64,000 nucleotides of DNA from Pyxidicoccus xibeiensis. Its GTDB lineage: Bacteria; Myxococcota; Myxococcia; Myxococcales; Myxococcaceae. The DNA is taken from NCBI RefSeq assembly GCF_024198175.1, contig NZ_JAJVKV010000001.1, forward strand, positions 1,798,001 to 1,862,000, written 5' to 3'. The notes beneath the pieces are model-generated. The model made no database searches. It saw nothing but the letters and a program-made list of their open reading frames with translations, and was not told the origin of the DNA. A program made the position numbers and the translations under genes. Shown here piece after piece: positions 18,943 to 26,631 of the stretch (the stretch's first letter is position 1; every line of letters starts with the position of its first letter).

Positions 18943-19839
18943 GTGGTGAAAGCAGACATGCAGAAGCGGGCGCTCGGCCGCGGACTCTCCGCGCTCATCC
19001 CCCAGGCCGCCCCCGCGCCCGCCGGCAAGGCCGCCGAGCAGGCAGCCCTCAAGGCCGGCGTCCTCAAGCTCCCCATCGAGGCCATCCACCGCGACAAGGA
19101 GCAGCCGCGCCAGTACTTCGACGAGGAGAAGCTCAAGGAGCTCACCGAGTCCATCCGGGTGCAGGGCGTGCTCCAGCCCATCCTCGTCCGCAAGGACGGT
19201 GACGGCTACCGCATCATCGCCGGCGAGCGCCGCTGGCGTGCCTCCCAGGCCGCGGGCCTCAAGGAGGTGCCGGCAATCGTCAAGGATGTGACGGAGGTCC
19301 AGGCCTTCGAGCTGGCCCTCGTGGAGAACCTCCAGCGCGCGGACCTCAACCCCATCGAAGAGGCCGAGGGCTACAAGCGGCTCGTCGAGGAGTTCAAGCT
19401 CACGCAGGAGCAGGTCAGCCAGCGCGTGGGCAAGGAGCGCTCCACGGTGGCCAACGCCCTGCGGCTGCTCGCGCTGCCGGCGGACGTGAAGTCCCTGGTG
19501 GCCGACGGCTCGCTGAGCATGGGCCATGCGCGCGCCCTGTTGGGGGTGCCGCGGCTGCCGGAGCTGCAGAACCTGGCCAGGCAGGTGACGGAGAAGAAGC
19601 TCTCCGTGCGTGACACGGAGCGGCTCGTCCAGCAGAGTCGCTCCCAGGGCAAGAAGGACTCGGGCAAGCCGACACCGAAGCAGAGCCCGCAGGTGAAGGC
19701 ACTGGTGGAGGAGCTTCAGCGGCGGCTGGGGACGAAGGTTCGGCTCACCGAACGAAGCCCCGGAAAGGGCACCATCGAGGTGGACTTCTTTTCGTACGAT
19801 GACCTCGATCGTCTCTTGAAGCTTCTCAGGAAGGAGTAG
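18943..19839 (+). CDS. parB: chromosome-partitioning protein ParB (Spo0J family)
   Basis: A 298-residue ParB. The N-terminal RALGRGLSALIP (about 9-20) is the conserved ParA-contact motif. The CTP-binding/CTPase domain shows AGERRWRASQAAGL and the box LVENLQRADLNPIEEAEGY. A helix-turn-helix follows (LTQEQVSQRVGKERSTVAN, about 149-167), then the C-terminal dimer domain ending DDLDRLLKLLRKE. It should bind the GTTCCACGTGGAAC sites 1.8-7 kb upstream and spread from them. The GTG start at 18943 is 7 nt after GGAG; a second GTG at 18946 and an ATG at 18958 are possible. The gene ends just before the bactofilin start. Confidence 0.97.
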   Translation: MVKADMQKRALGRGLSALIPQAAPAPAGKAAEQAALKAGVLKLPIEAIHRDKEQPRQYFDEEKLKELTESIRVQGVLQPILVRKDGDGYRIIAGERRWRASQAAGLKEVPAIVKDVTEVQAFELALVENLQRADLNPIEEAEGYKRLVEEFKLTQEQVSQRVGKERSTVANALRLLALPADVKSLVADGSLSMGHARALLGVPRLPELQNLARQVTEKKLSVRDTERLVQQSRSQGKKDSGKPTPKQSPQVKALVEELQRRLGTKVRLTERSPGKGTIEVDFFSYDDLDRLLKLLRKE

Positions 19840-19842
19840 GAC

Positions 19843-20292
19843 GTGGCGCTCCTTGGCGGGAAAAAAGACGAAGCACCCAGCAAGCCTCTGTTCAGGCGGG
19901 AGGAGGATTCCGTGTCGCAGCGCACTGGTGAGGTGCATACGCTCCTGGGCAAGGGGAGCGAGTTCGAAGGCAAGCTCACGTTCGAGGGACAGGTCCGCAT
20001 CGACGGAAAGTTCAACGGGCAGATCATCACCAAGGACGTGCTCGTCATCGGTGACGGCGCCAAGGTGAACGCCGAAATCCAGGCCGGCACCGTCATCATC
20101 AACGGGCAGGTCGAAGGCAACGTGAAGGCCACCCAGATCATCGAGCTGAAGACGCCCGGCCGCGTGAAGGGCAACCTCGAGACGCCGGCCCTGTCCATGG
20201 ACCGCGGCGTCATCTTCGAGGGCTCGCTGAAGATGGAGAACCTCGGCACGGGCGGCAGGCCTCCGCCTCCCGGTGGCGAGACGAAGAAGTAG
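19843..20292 (+). CDS. bacM: bactofilin (BacM-like)
   Basis: A 149-residue bactofilin (DUF583). After a basic, unstructured N-terminal ~30 residues, the core shows the regular beta-helix pattern, e.g. GKLTFEGQVRIDGKFNGQI, GAKVNAEIQAGTVIINGQVEG and GRVKGNLETPALSMDRGVIF. A Pro-rich tail follows. Bactofilins polymerise without nucleotide into non-polar filaments. In M. xanthus BacM is encoded beside parB, is processed near its N-terminus and supports cell shape, while other bactofilins position ParABS. The gene starts with GTG, has AGGAG in the end of parB, and is only 3 nt from it, so parB and bacM are probably co-transcribed. Confidence 0.95.
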   Translation: MALLGGKKDEAPSKPLFRREEDSVSQRTGEVHTLLGKGSEFEGKLTFEGQVRIDGKFNGQIITKDVLVIGDGAKVNAEIQAGTVIINGQVEGNVKATQIIELKTPGRVKGNLETPALSMDRGVIFEGSLKMENLGTGGRPPPPGGETKK

Positions 20293-20843
20293 TGCGCTTC
20301 GGGAAGCACATCGCGTCAGCCTCCGTGCTGGCGCTTGCGCTGCTGACCGGCTGCAAGGGCTGCAAGCAGGAGGCGGGCGGCCCGGCCGCCTCCTCCCCGG
20401 ACGCGGAGGCCCAGCCTGTGGCCCCGCGCTCGGGGGTGAAGGTGCCGCTGCCCAAGGGCTGGTCCGTGCAGGTCGCGCCGGACGAGAGCCTCCAGGCGGG
20501 CCCGCCGGGGCAGGCGGTGCTGCGCGTGGACCTGCGTCGCGGGCAGGGCGAGCAGATGCCCACCGTCGACGCGCTGGCCGACCGGGTCCGCGAGGAGCTG
20601 AAGGGCTACGAGCTCTCGCTGGACCAGGAGGAGGAGTCGGACACCTACTCGCTCCTGCGCATCACCTTCGCGCCGAAGCTGGCGGATGGGGGCGTGGGCG
20701 TCCAGGCTCCGGGCTTCTTCGGAGCGCGGCGGGTGGGCAGCGACCTGTTCCTCTGCGCCAGCCTGCCGGGGGCCTCGCCGGAGGACGTGCGGCTGGCCAC
20801 CGAGGCGTGCCGCGACATCCAGGTGCAGCCCGCGCCCAGGTAG
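20292..20843 (+). CDS. lipoprotein, unknown function, downstream of bactofilin
   Basis: A 183-residue predicted lipoprotein. It has a signal peptide of basic start plus hydrophobic core (SVLALALL) and the lipobox LLTGC (Cys at about 20), followed by a Cys/Lys-rich KGCKQEAGG and a Pro/Ala linker. The rest resembles a small mixed alpha/beta domain with no motif I recognise. Its GTG start overlaps the bactofilin stop by one base (TAGTG), so translational coupling with bacM is likely. Residues after the Cys (KG) do not show the Asp or Lys rule clearly, so its final membrane is uncertain. Confidence 0.85.
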   Translation: MRFGKHIASASVLALALLTGCKGCKQEAGGPAASSPDAEAQPVAPRSGVKVPLPKGWSVQVAPDESLQAGPPGQAVLRVDLRRGQGEQMPTVDALADRVREELKGYELSLDQEEESDTYSLLRITFAPKLADGGVGVQAPGFFGARRVGSDLFLCASLPGASPEDVRLATEACRDIQVQPAPR

Positions 20844-20855
20844 TCGCTGCGACGG

Positions 20856-20877
20856 GTGGAATGAAGGTTCCTTCCAC
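20856..20877. repeat. near-palindrome GTGGAATGAA-GG-TTCCTTCCAC
   Basis: A 10-bp-arm inverted repeat with one mismatch lies 12 nt after the lipoprotein stop codon, so it may serve as terminator of the par-bacM transcript. The same GGAATGAA(C/G)GTTCCTTCC sequence recurs twice inside the kinase gene at 43422, which suggests a dispersed element. Confidence 0.6.
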
Positions 20878-20966
20878 GCGCAACCCGCCGCGCCCCCGTC
20901 CCGCCTGAGGAGATGCTCACTCGTCGTCCGGGCTGTCCATGGCAACCTTCCGGGGAGGAGGCAGCC

Positions 20967-21437
20967 ATGGACTGGAAGAACAACCTCGTCGAGGACGATG
21001 CGGGCGTGCGGGACGTGCTCACGAGCAGCCGCCGCGTCGCGGTGCTGGGCATCCGCTCGGAGACTCACGCGCACAAGCCGGCGTACGGGGTGCCGCATTT
21101 TCTGCAACAGCACGGCTACGACATCGTCCCGGTGTCGGTGCATGGCGAGCGCGGGCCCATCCTCGGCCAGCCCACGTACTCCGCGGTGGCGGACGTGCCC
21201 GGGGCGGTGGACGTGGTGGAGGTGTTCCGCCGTGCCGAGGACATCGACGCGCACGTGGACGACCTGCTCGCGAAGAAGCCGAGGGCCGTGTGGTTCCAGC
21301 TGGGCATCCGCAACGACGGGGCGGCGGAGCGCCTGGCCCGCGCCGGCATCCGCGTGGTCCAGGACCGGTGCATGAAGGTGGAGCTGATGAAGGTCCTGCA
21401 GGAGCAGGCGTCCTTCAGACCGGGCGCCCCTTCCTGA
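20967..21437 (+). CDS. CoA-binding domain protein
   Basis: A 156-residue single-domain Rossmann protein starting MDWKNNLVEDDAGV. It carries the CoA-binding pattern RRVAVLGIRSETHAHKPAYG (about 23-42), YDIVPVSVHGERGPILGQPTY and the late RVVQDRCMKVEL, typical of the small YccU-like family. The strong GGAGGAGG 5-6 nt before the ATG at 20967 fixes this start over an upstream in-frame ATG at 20913. The family is thought to bind CoA or related nucleotides; no reaction is established. Confidence 0.88.
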   Translation: MDWKNNLVEDDAGVRDVLTSSRRVAVLGIRSETHAHKPAYGVPHFLQQHGYDIVPVSVHGERGPILGQPTYSAVADVPGAVDVVEVFRRAEDIDAHVDDLLAKKPRAVWFQLGIRNDGAAERLARAGIRVVQDRCMKVELMKVLQEQASFRPGAPS

Positions 21438-21454
21438 AGCGGGGCGGAACGCGC

Positions 21455-21476
21455 GGGCTTCGGACGGGCGAAGCCC
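21455..21476. terminator. bidirectional hairpin between convergent genes
   Basis: GGGCTTCG (21455-21462) pairs perfectly with CGAAGCCC (21469-21476) across a 6-nt loop. It lies in the 48-bp gap between the CoA-binding gene and the convergent Uma2 gene. No clear T-tract is present. Confidence 0.55.
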
Positions 21477-21485
21477 CGCGAGCGC

Positions 21486-22073
21486 TCAGTGCCTGCCGCG
21501 CCCGAAGAGGGTGGCGAGGGAGTGCTTGAGCTTCGGCAGCGCTGGCGTCGTCAGGACGTCCTCGACGCCGAGCAGGTGGACCGTCCGGTAGCGAGCCTCG
21601 CGGCGGGCGGTGGGCTCGGTGTGGACCTCCACGGTGCGCGCGGCCACATCCACCAGCCAGTACTCGGGGATGCCCGCGCGAGCGTAGATGGCGGCCTTGA
21701 GCCTGTCCCGCGCGAGTGAGCTGTCCGCGACTTCGACCACCAGGAGCGCCTTCCGGGGGAGGCGGTCGGTCCGGACCTCCGAGAGGGGGATGACGGCGAG
21801 GTCCGGCTGGGGGCGGCTCTCGCCGCAGTCCAGCGGACTCTGCGGACTCACCAATGACTTGCCCTGGGTGGCCGCGACGAGCGCGGAGTTCAACCACGCG
21901 ATGAAGGCGGTGTGGGCGGGGCCGGGCGGCGTCATCGGGACCAGGACTCCTTCGAGCAGCTCGACACGTTCGTCCTCGGCGAGGATGCCGGAGCGGACCA
22001 GCGCGTCGTACTCCTCCGGGGTCCAGCGCCTGCCGGGAAAGGCCAGGAACGCATTCGTCAGGTCGGACGGCAT
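21486..22073 (-). CDS. Uma2 family endonuclease (DUF820)
   Basis: A 195-residue protein starting MPSDLTNAFL. It has the Uma2/DUF820 pattern: WTPEEYDALVRSGIL, ERVELLEGVLVPM, SRPQPDLAVIP (Asp of the PD-(D/E)xK site), LLVVEVADSS and RDRLKAAIYARAGIPEYWLVD. These are restriction-endonuclease-fold proteins, very abundant in cyanobacteria and myxobacteria; their biological role is unknown. An open frame continues upstream to 22355, but without family similarity. A GAGGA sits close before this ATG. Confidence 0.88.
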   Translation of the reverse strand: MPSDLTNAFLAFPGRRWTPEEYDALVRSGILAEDERVELLEGVLVPMTPPGPAHTAFIAWLNSALVAATQGKSLVSPQSPLDCGESRPQPDLAVIPLSEVRTDRLPRKALLVVEVADSSLARDRLKAAIYARAGIPEYWLVDVAARTVEVHTEPTARREARYRTVHLLGVEDVLTTPALPKLKHSLATLFGRGRH

Positions 22074-22178
22074 GTCCTCAGGATAGGCCGGTGCCACGAG
22101 GCGCGCGAGGAGGAAGCAGGCAGGCACGCGGCCCGCGTGAACATCCGGCGTGCGCCGCGTGTCCAACCGGTTATGAAC

Positions 22179-22279
22179 TTCGTGACGGGCCGGAGTCCCA
22201 GGCCGACAGGACACGGGGTGCACTTCCGTGCACGCCGGGTCGCCTTCGTCGCTCTGGCTCTTCCACATTCCGTCACGAA
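22179..22279. promoter_or_regulatory. spaced inverted repeat TTCGTGACGG / CCGTCACGAA
   Basis: Two perfect 10-bp half sites (22179-22188 and 22270-22279) are arranged as an inverted pair 81 nt apart in the intergenic region between the leftward Uma2 gene and the rightward small membrane gene. They could be paired operator half sites; this is inference. Confidence 0.35.
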
Positions 22280-22366
22280 TACTTAACCTGCACCTCCCCG
22301 GCCTGTGTTGGGCGCTGTCCGGCCCCTCCAGGACCTTCATGTCGTGACAGCTCAAGGAGTCCCCGC

Positions 22367-22561
22367 ATGTCGTTCTCCGGAATGCTCCCCCTCCACTTCG
22401 CTACCGTGGACCTTGGACCTCTGGGGGAGCAGATCATCGTCGCGGGCGGTATCGCGGCCACGGTGGTGGCCGGACTCTGGGCGGCCTGGACGCGCCCGCA
22501 GCCCCAGCCCGCTCCCGTGCCCGTGCGTGCGTCGTCCCGCCGCAACCCGCCGCGTCGCTAG
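22367..22561 (+). CDS. small single-span membrane protein, unknown
   Basis: A 64-residue protein starting MSFSGMLPLHFATVD. One hydrophobic segment, IIVAGGIAATVVAGLWAAW (about 23-41), is followed by a Pro/Arg-rich cytoplasmic-type tail ending RRNPPRR. AAGGAG lies 7 nt before the ATG, good support for translation. No family is recognised. Confidence 0.6.
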   Translation: MSFSGMLPLHFATVDLGPLGEQIIVAGGIAATVVAGLWAAWTRPQPQPAPVPVRASSRRNPPRR

Positions 22562-23014
22562 TCGCCGCCAGGTCGCGACACTCCCACGCAGTCCCTCCAC
22601 GTGAGCCCTCCGTGGAGCGCGGCGCGTGGGCCTCACCTCACCTGGGCCTCAGCCCGCGTGGGCCTCACCCCGCAAAGACATCGGGCGCGTCGGCGGGTTG
22701 TGCCCGGCCTCGCGCCCGATGAATCCCCCCGGCGTGGTGCGTAAACCCCCCAGTCCTCCAACGGCGCACGAGCGGGGCTGAGAAGACCCCGGGAGCCTCC
22801 GTGCCAGGAGGCGGGACGTCTGGCTCCCGATGCTCCCTCTTCCGGCAGGAGGAGGGAGGATGTCCCCGTCGCGCGGTGCCGCTGTGGGAAGGGGGTCTCG
22901 AGGATCCCCGGCCCTTTTGGACCCGATGGCCGGCCGCAACCGTCCGGCATCGCCTCATTCTCGACAGAAATCGTCCCCAGTTGCTTCTGGAATCGCCTTA
23001 CCGCTTGGAATTCC
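22562..23014. other. gene-free interval with strong RNA hairpins
   Basis: About 450 bp between the small membrane gene and the end of egtD. It holds an 11-bp perfect stem at 22679-22721 and a compound stem at 22791-22828 (GGGAGCC/GGCTCCC enclosing CCTCC/GGAGG). No gene was recognised; CTGAGA at about 22778 superficially recalls a TPP riboswitch but the rest of that motif is missing. Confidence 0.5.
22679..22721. terminator. long perfect hairpin CATCGGGCGCG ... CGCGCCCGATG
   Basis: The arms 22679-22689 and 22711-22721 pair perfectly over 11 bp. An inner stem CGGG/CCCG (22694-22697 with 22703-22706) closes a 5-nt loop. It could end transcripts from either side or belong to a structured RNA. 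There is no T-tract. Confidence 0.45.
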
Positions 23015-24040
23015 TCAGCGCTTGAGGGCCAGTGACAGGGCGAAGTCGCCCGCCGCGTCCGTCCACCAGGCCGCCAGGTCCAGCCCCGCGGAGGCCAGCT
23101 CCGCCTCCACCTGCTCCCGCCGGAACTTGCAGCTCACCTCCGTGCGCAGCACCTCGCCCTCCGCGAAGTCCACCCGCCGCCGCAGGTTGGACAGCCACAC
23201 CGTCTGCGCGCGCCGCGACACCAGGCGCATCTCAATCCACGCGTTCTGCTCGTCGAAGGGCGCGAAGTGCTCGAAGGCCTCCGGCTCGAAGTCCCCGCCC
23301 AGCTCGCGGTTGAGCACGCGCAGCACGTTGCGGTTGAACTCGGCCGTGACGCCCGCGCGGTCGTTGTACGCGGCGTACAGCCGCTCGCGGTCCTTGATGA
23401 GGTCGGTGCCCAGCAGCAGGCCGTCCCCCGGCTGCAGGCCCGCGGACAGCTCGCGCAGGAAGAGCGCGCGCTGCGCCGGCTTGAAGTTGCCGATGGTGCC
23501 CCCCAGGAAGGCCACCAGCCGCCGGCCGCCTCCGGGCAGGTTGCCCAGGTGGCGCTCGAAGTCGCCCACCACCGCGTGCACGCTGATGCCCGGGTACTCG
23601 CGCGCCAGCGACGCCGCGGCCCGGCGGAGGAACGCCTCGCTCACGTCGAAGGGCACGAAGCGCGACAGCCGGCCCGCCTCCTCCATGGCGTCGAGCAGCA
23701 GGCGCGTCTTCTCGCTGGTGCCGCTGCCCAGCTCGATGAGCGTGTCCGCGCCGCTCAGCCGCGCCACGTCCCCGGCGTGGGCCAGCAGGATTTCGCGCTC
23801 GCGCCGCGTGGGGTAGTACTCCGGCAGCCGGGTGATGTCGTCGAACAGCTGGCTGCCGCGCTCGTCATAGAGCCACTTGGGAGACAGCTCCTTGGGCATG
23901 CCGCACAGGCCCTCGAGCGCCTCGGCCCGCAGCGCGCGCTTCGCGTCGCCCGGCCGCACGTACACGTCCACCCTGACGCCCGGAGCGCCCTGCGTGCCGC
24001 TGCCCGGAGTCCCCACCGTCTGCGCCGTCGTCACCCGCAT
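23015..24040 (-). CDS. egtD: L-histidine N-alpha-methyltransferase EgtD
   Basis: A 341-residue SAM methyltransferase of the EgtD family, which trimethylates histidine to hercynine in ergothioneine synthesis. Diagnostic segments in order: PKWLYDERGSQLFDDI, LPEYYPTRREREIL (conserved YYPTR), the SAM motif TLIELGSGTSEKTRLLL, GGTIGNFKPAQRALFL and AYNDRAGVTAEFNRNVL. Length and order match the family. It starts 4 nt after the end of egtB on the same strand, so the two form an operon with egtB first. A GAGGTGAGG stretch in the overlap region serves as ribosome-binding site. Confidence 0.95.
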   Translation of the reverse strand: MRVTTAQTVGTPGSGTQGAPGVRVDVYVRPGDAKRALRAEALEGLCGMPKELSPKWLYDERGSQLFDDITRLPEYYPTRREREILLAHAGDVARLSGADTLIELGSGTSEKTRLLLDAMEEAGRLSRFVPFDVSEAFLRRAAASLAREYPGISVHAVVGDFERHLGNLPGGGRRLVAFLGGTIGNFKPAQRALFLRELSAGLQPGDGLLLGTDLIKDRERLYAAYNDRAGVTAEFNRNVLRVLNRELGGDFEPEAFEHFAPFDEQNAWIEMRLVSRRAQTVWLSNLRRRVDFAEGEVLRTEVSCKFRREQVEAELASAGLDLAAWWTDAAGDFALSLALKR

Positions 24041-24044
24041 CGCC

Positions 24045-25394
24045 TCACCTCACGTCTCGTGCACAGCGGAAGCCGGCGAAAATCTGCCGGCGGCTGGGGA
24101 AGTCCCAGTTGCGGAAGCCGTTGCGCACCGCCACTGGCGCGCTCGCCCACGCGCCTCCCCGGAGGACCTTGTAGTCCTCGCCAAAGAACACCTCGGAGTA
24201 CTCCCGGTACGGAAAGGCGCTGAAGCCCGCGTACGGGCGGAAGTCGCTCGCCGTCCATTCCCACACGTCGCCCAGCAGGCCCCACACGCCGTCCTGGCTG
24301 ACGCCCGCGGGGTAGCTGCCCACCGGCGCCGGCCCCCACGTGTCTCCGCCCAGGTTGGCGTGCGCCCCGGTGGGCGCCGCGTCACCCCACGGGTGCTCGC
24401 GCGGCGTGCCGTCGCTGCCGCGCGCGGCCTTCTCCCACTCGGCCTCCGTGGGCAGGCGCTTGCCCGCCCAGCGCGCATACGCGTCCGCCTCGTACCAGCA
24501 CACGTGCTGCACCGGCTCGTCCTTGGGCAGCGGCTCCACCTGCCCGAAGCGCCGCCGCTCCCAGACATGCTGGCCGCGAGGCAGCCAGAACCGCGGGTGC
24601 CCCAGCCCCTCCTCCTGGACGAGCGCCCAGCCCTTCGGGTGCCACCAGCGCGAGTCCTCGTAGCCGCCCGACTCGACGAAGACGAGGTAGTCGCCATTCG
24701 TCACCGGGTGCGCGTCCAGCAGGAAGGGCGCCACTTCGGTGACGAAGGCGGGCTTCTCGTTGTCGTAGGCCCACGCGCCGTCGCTGCCCAGCCGCACCGG
24801 GCCGCCGGGGATGAAGACCTCCGCCTGCGGCACCGCGCCGGGGCGGGGCAGGGCGCGCCGCGACGGCACGCGGTAGTCCACCGCCGTCATCAGCTGCAGC
24901 GTGGCGGCCAGCGTCTCCGCGTGCTGCTGCTCGTGCTGCGCCACCATGCCGAAGACGAAGCCTCCCGCCAGCAGCGGCGCCTGGGCGCCCGCGCCCTCCT
25001 CGGGCAGCGAGTCCAGGTGCTCGCGCACCGCCTCGCGCACGCGGCGGGCATAGGCGAACGCGGCCTCGGGGCTCAGCAGCGGCAGCTCCGAGCGCGCGGC
25101 GCGCGGGTGCCGGAAGGCATCGTAGATGGCGTCGAACGCCGGCTCTGTCAGCGCGGGCGCCCCGAGCGCGCGCAAGAGCCACTGCTCCTCGTAGTTGGCC
25201 ACGTGCGCCACGTCCCAGATGAGCGGCGACATGAGCGGCGAGTGCTGGCGCAGGAGCTCCGCTTCCGGCAGCCCGGCGAGCATGCCCAGCACGCGCGCTC
25301 GCGCCGTCTCCAGCTCGCTCCAGGCCCGCGCCTTCCATGGCCGCGCCGCGTCCTCGCCCCTGCGCACGCCCCGTCCCTCCGCCGTCCGCGACAT
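24045..25394 (-). CDS. egtB: ergothioneine sulfoxide synthase EgtB
   Basis: A 449-residue non-haem iron enzyme that joins hercynine to a thiol donor (gamma-glutamylcysteine or cysteine) with O2. The N-terminal DinB-like domain carries the iron ligands, with HSPLMSPLIWDVAHVANYEE and GMVAQHEQQHAETL (HxxxHxE). The C-terminal FGE-sulfatase-like domain shows GGPVRLGSDGAWAYDNEKP, RLPTEAEWEKAARG and VLRGGAWASAPVAVRNG. The ATG at 25394 is preferred over a GTG one codon upstream because GGAGGGG is then 4-5 nt away. No egtA, egtC or egtE is present in the window. Confidence 0.95.
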   Translation of the reverse strand: MSRTAEGRGVRRGEDAARPWKARAWSELETARARVLGMLAGLPEAELLRQHSPLMSPLIWDVAHVANYEEQWLLRALGAPALTEPAFDAIYDAFRHPRAARSELPLLSPEAAFAYARRVREAVREHLDSLPEEGAGAQAPLLAGGFVFGMVAQHEQQHAETLAATLQLMTAVDYRVPSRRALPRPGAVPQAEVFIPGGPVRLGSDGAWAYDNEKPAFVTEVAPFLLDAHPVTNGDYLVFVESGGYEDSRWWHPKGWALVQEEGLGHPRFWLPRGQHVWERRRFGQVEPLPKDEPVQHVCWYEADAYARWAGKRLPTEAEWEKAARGSDGTPREHPWGDAAPTGAHANLGGDTWGPAPVGSYPAGVSQDGVWGLLGDVWEWTASDFRPYAGFSAFPYREYSEVFFGEDYKVLRGGAWASAPVAVRNGFRNWDFPSRRQIFAGFRCARDVR

Positions 25395-25711
25395 CACCCC
25401 TCCAAGCTAGGGAGCCGCCCCGAGCCGAGGTAAGCCCTGGCCCCACCGCCGCCGGAGCACCTCGTGAGGGACTGCACGTTCCTCCACCTCCGGGGTGGCC
25501 TTCTGGATGCACACCCCGCCCCGTCGTTTCTCCTCCCGCCGCGAATCCCTGACATGCATTTGAAGCTCAAACGGAATTGTCCATTCAGGGAATTTCCCTC
25601 GCACGCCAGGGTGCTCCGGGCGGCCGTTTTCGAGAGGGTTTCTGTCCACTAATTGCCGGGCAGGCGGACTCCTGGAATCGCCGCGCGAGGTGGCGCTCCT
25701 ATGCTGCGGGC
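25395..25711. other. egtB / response-regulator divergent intergenic region
   Basis: About 315 bp between divergent genes. The stretch 25555-25660 is noticeably AT-richer (TTTGAAGCTCAAACGGAATT, TTTTCGAGAGGGTTTCTG) and should hold the promoters. No operator or riboswitch was recognised. Confidence 0.35.
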
Positions 25712-26086
25712 ATGGCCACCGCTGCGCCGCGCAGGTCCGTGCTCGTCGTGGAGGATGACGAGGACATCCGGGCCGCCATCGCGGAAATCCTGGAGGGGGA
25801 GGGCTACGAGGTCGCCATCGCGGCGAACGGGAGCGAAGCGCTCGACGAGCTGCGGCACCTGCGCAAGCCGGCCCTCATCCTGCTCGACTTGATGATGCCG
25901 GTGATGAACGGCCACGAGTTCCTCGCGCACATCCGCGAGACGCCGAAGCTGAAGTCGGTGCCCGTGCTGGTGCTCACCGCCGTCTCCACGGAGGCGCCGC
26001 CGGGCGCGCGGGGCCTGCTGCGCAAGCCCTTCATCGTGGAGGAGCTGCTGGAGGCGGTGGAGAAGCTCTGCCTGCCGGCGGCGTGA
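25712..26086 (+). CDS. single-domain response regulator
   Basis: A 124-residue receiver domain with nothing attached. It shows the acidic pair VLVVEDDEDIR (about 10-20), the phospho-acceptor Asp in LILLDLMMPVMNGHEFL (about 55), the Thr/Ser switch VLVLTAVS and the Lys in LLRKPFIVEELL. Such stand-alone receivers shuttle phosphate or bind targets. No histidine kinase is adjacent. It ends 1 nt before the convergent RelE-like gene. Confidence 0.93.
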   Translation: MATAAPRRSVLVVEDDEDIRAAIAEILEGEGYEVAIAANGSEALDELRHLRKPALILLDLMMPVMNGHEFLAHIRETPKLKSVPVLVLTAVSTEAPPGARGLLRKPFIVEELLEAVEKLCLPAA

Positions 26087-26087
26087 C

Positions 26088-26363
26088 TCACGGCTCGCGG
26101 GGCACGCGCTGGAGCGACAGCAGGGTGAGGGTGCGCGAGCGCTCGTCCCACGTGTAGCTCAGCTCCAGCCCGTGCTGGGGCAGCACATGCATCGCGGGGC
26201 CGCTCAGGACGTCCGGGGCCCGCCCGGTGGCGTCGCCCAGCCGCTCCAGCACCTGCTGCAGCGCCAGGAAGGTCTCCGCTGGCATGCGTCCCACCTCGCG
26301 CCAGGCGTCGGGCGCATAGTGCACGCGGTAGGTTCCGTGGCTGTGGTGGCGGAGCTGCGGCAT
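26088..26363 (-). CDS. RelE/ParE-like small protein
   Basis: A 91-residue protein starting MPQLRHHSHGTYRVHYAPDA. The succession YRVHYAPDAWREVGRMP, FLALQQVLERLGDATG, LELSYTWDERSRTLTLLSLQRVP has the beta-alpha-alpha-beta-beta layout of RelE/ParE mRNA interferase-like proteins. No antitoxin gene lies next to it, which argues against a classical TA pair. The assignment is by fold impression only. The gene is convergent with, and nearly abuts, the response regulator. Confidence 0.5.
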   Translation of the reverse strand: MPQLRHHSHGTYRVHYAPDAWREVGRMPAETFLALQQVLERLGDATGRAPDVLSGPAMHVLPQHGLELSYTWDERSRTLTLLSLQRVPREP

Positions 26364-26631
26364 ATCCCTGCTTCGTCGTTCCTTTCCGGGCTCCGTCCCC
26401 ATGCCAATCGCATGCCTGGGCAAGCAGCCTTGGAATTCCGGCGGTATGCCCAGGTGCGCGGATACCCAGGGTGAAGGAGTTACAGACTCCCTCCGCCTGG
26501 CCAGGAAGAAACGACAGGCTCCGGACTTCTTCGTGCCCCGGCCGCCCGGCAACGGGGGCCGGGCGCGAGGGCGGACCGACGTCGGGACTTCGGGCGGCGC
26601 CCTGCGCCTCGGCGCGCCCCATGGCCGCGGC

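Noticed and set aside
22771-22800. TPP riboswitch (GGCTGAGA)
   Set aside because: Only the CTGAGA fragment is present; the downstream CTGATC-type box and the required helices are missing, and no thiamine gene follows.
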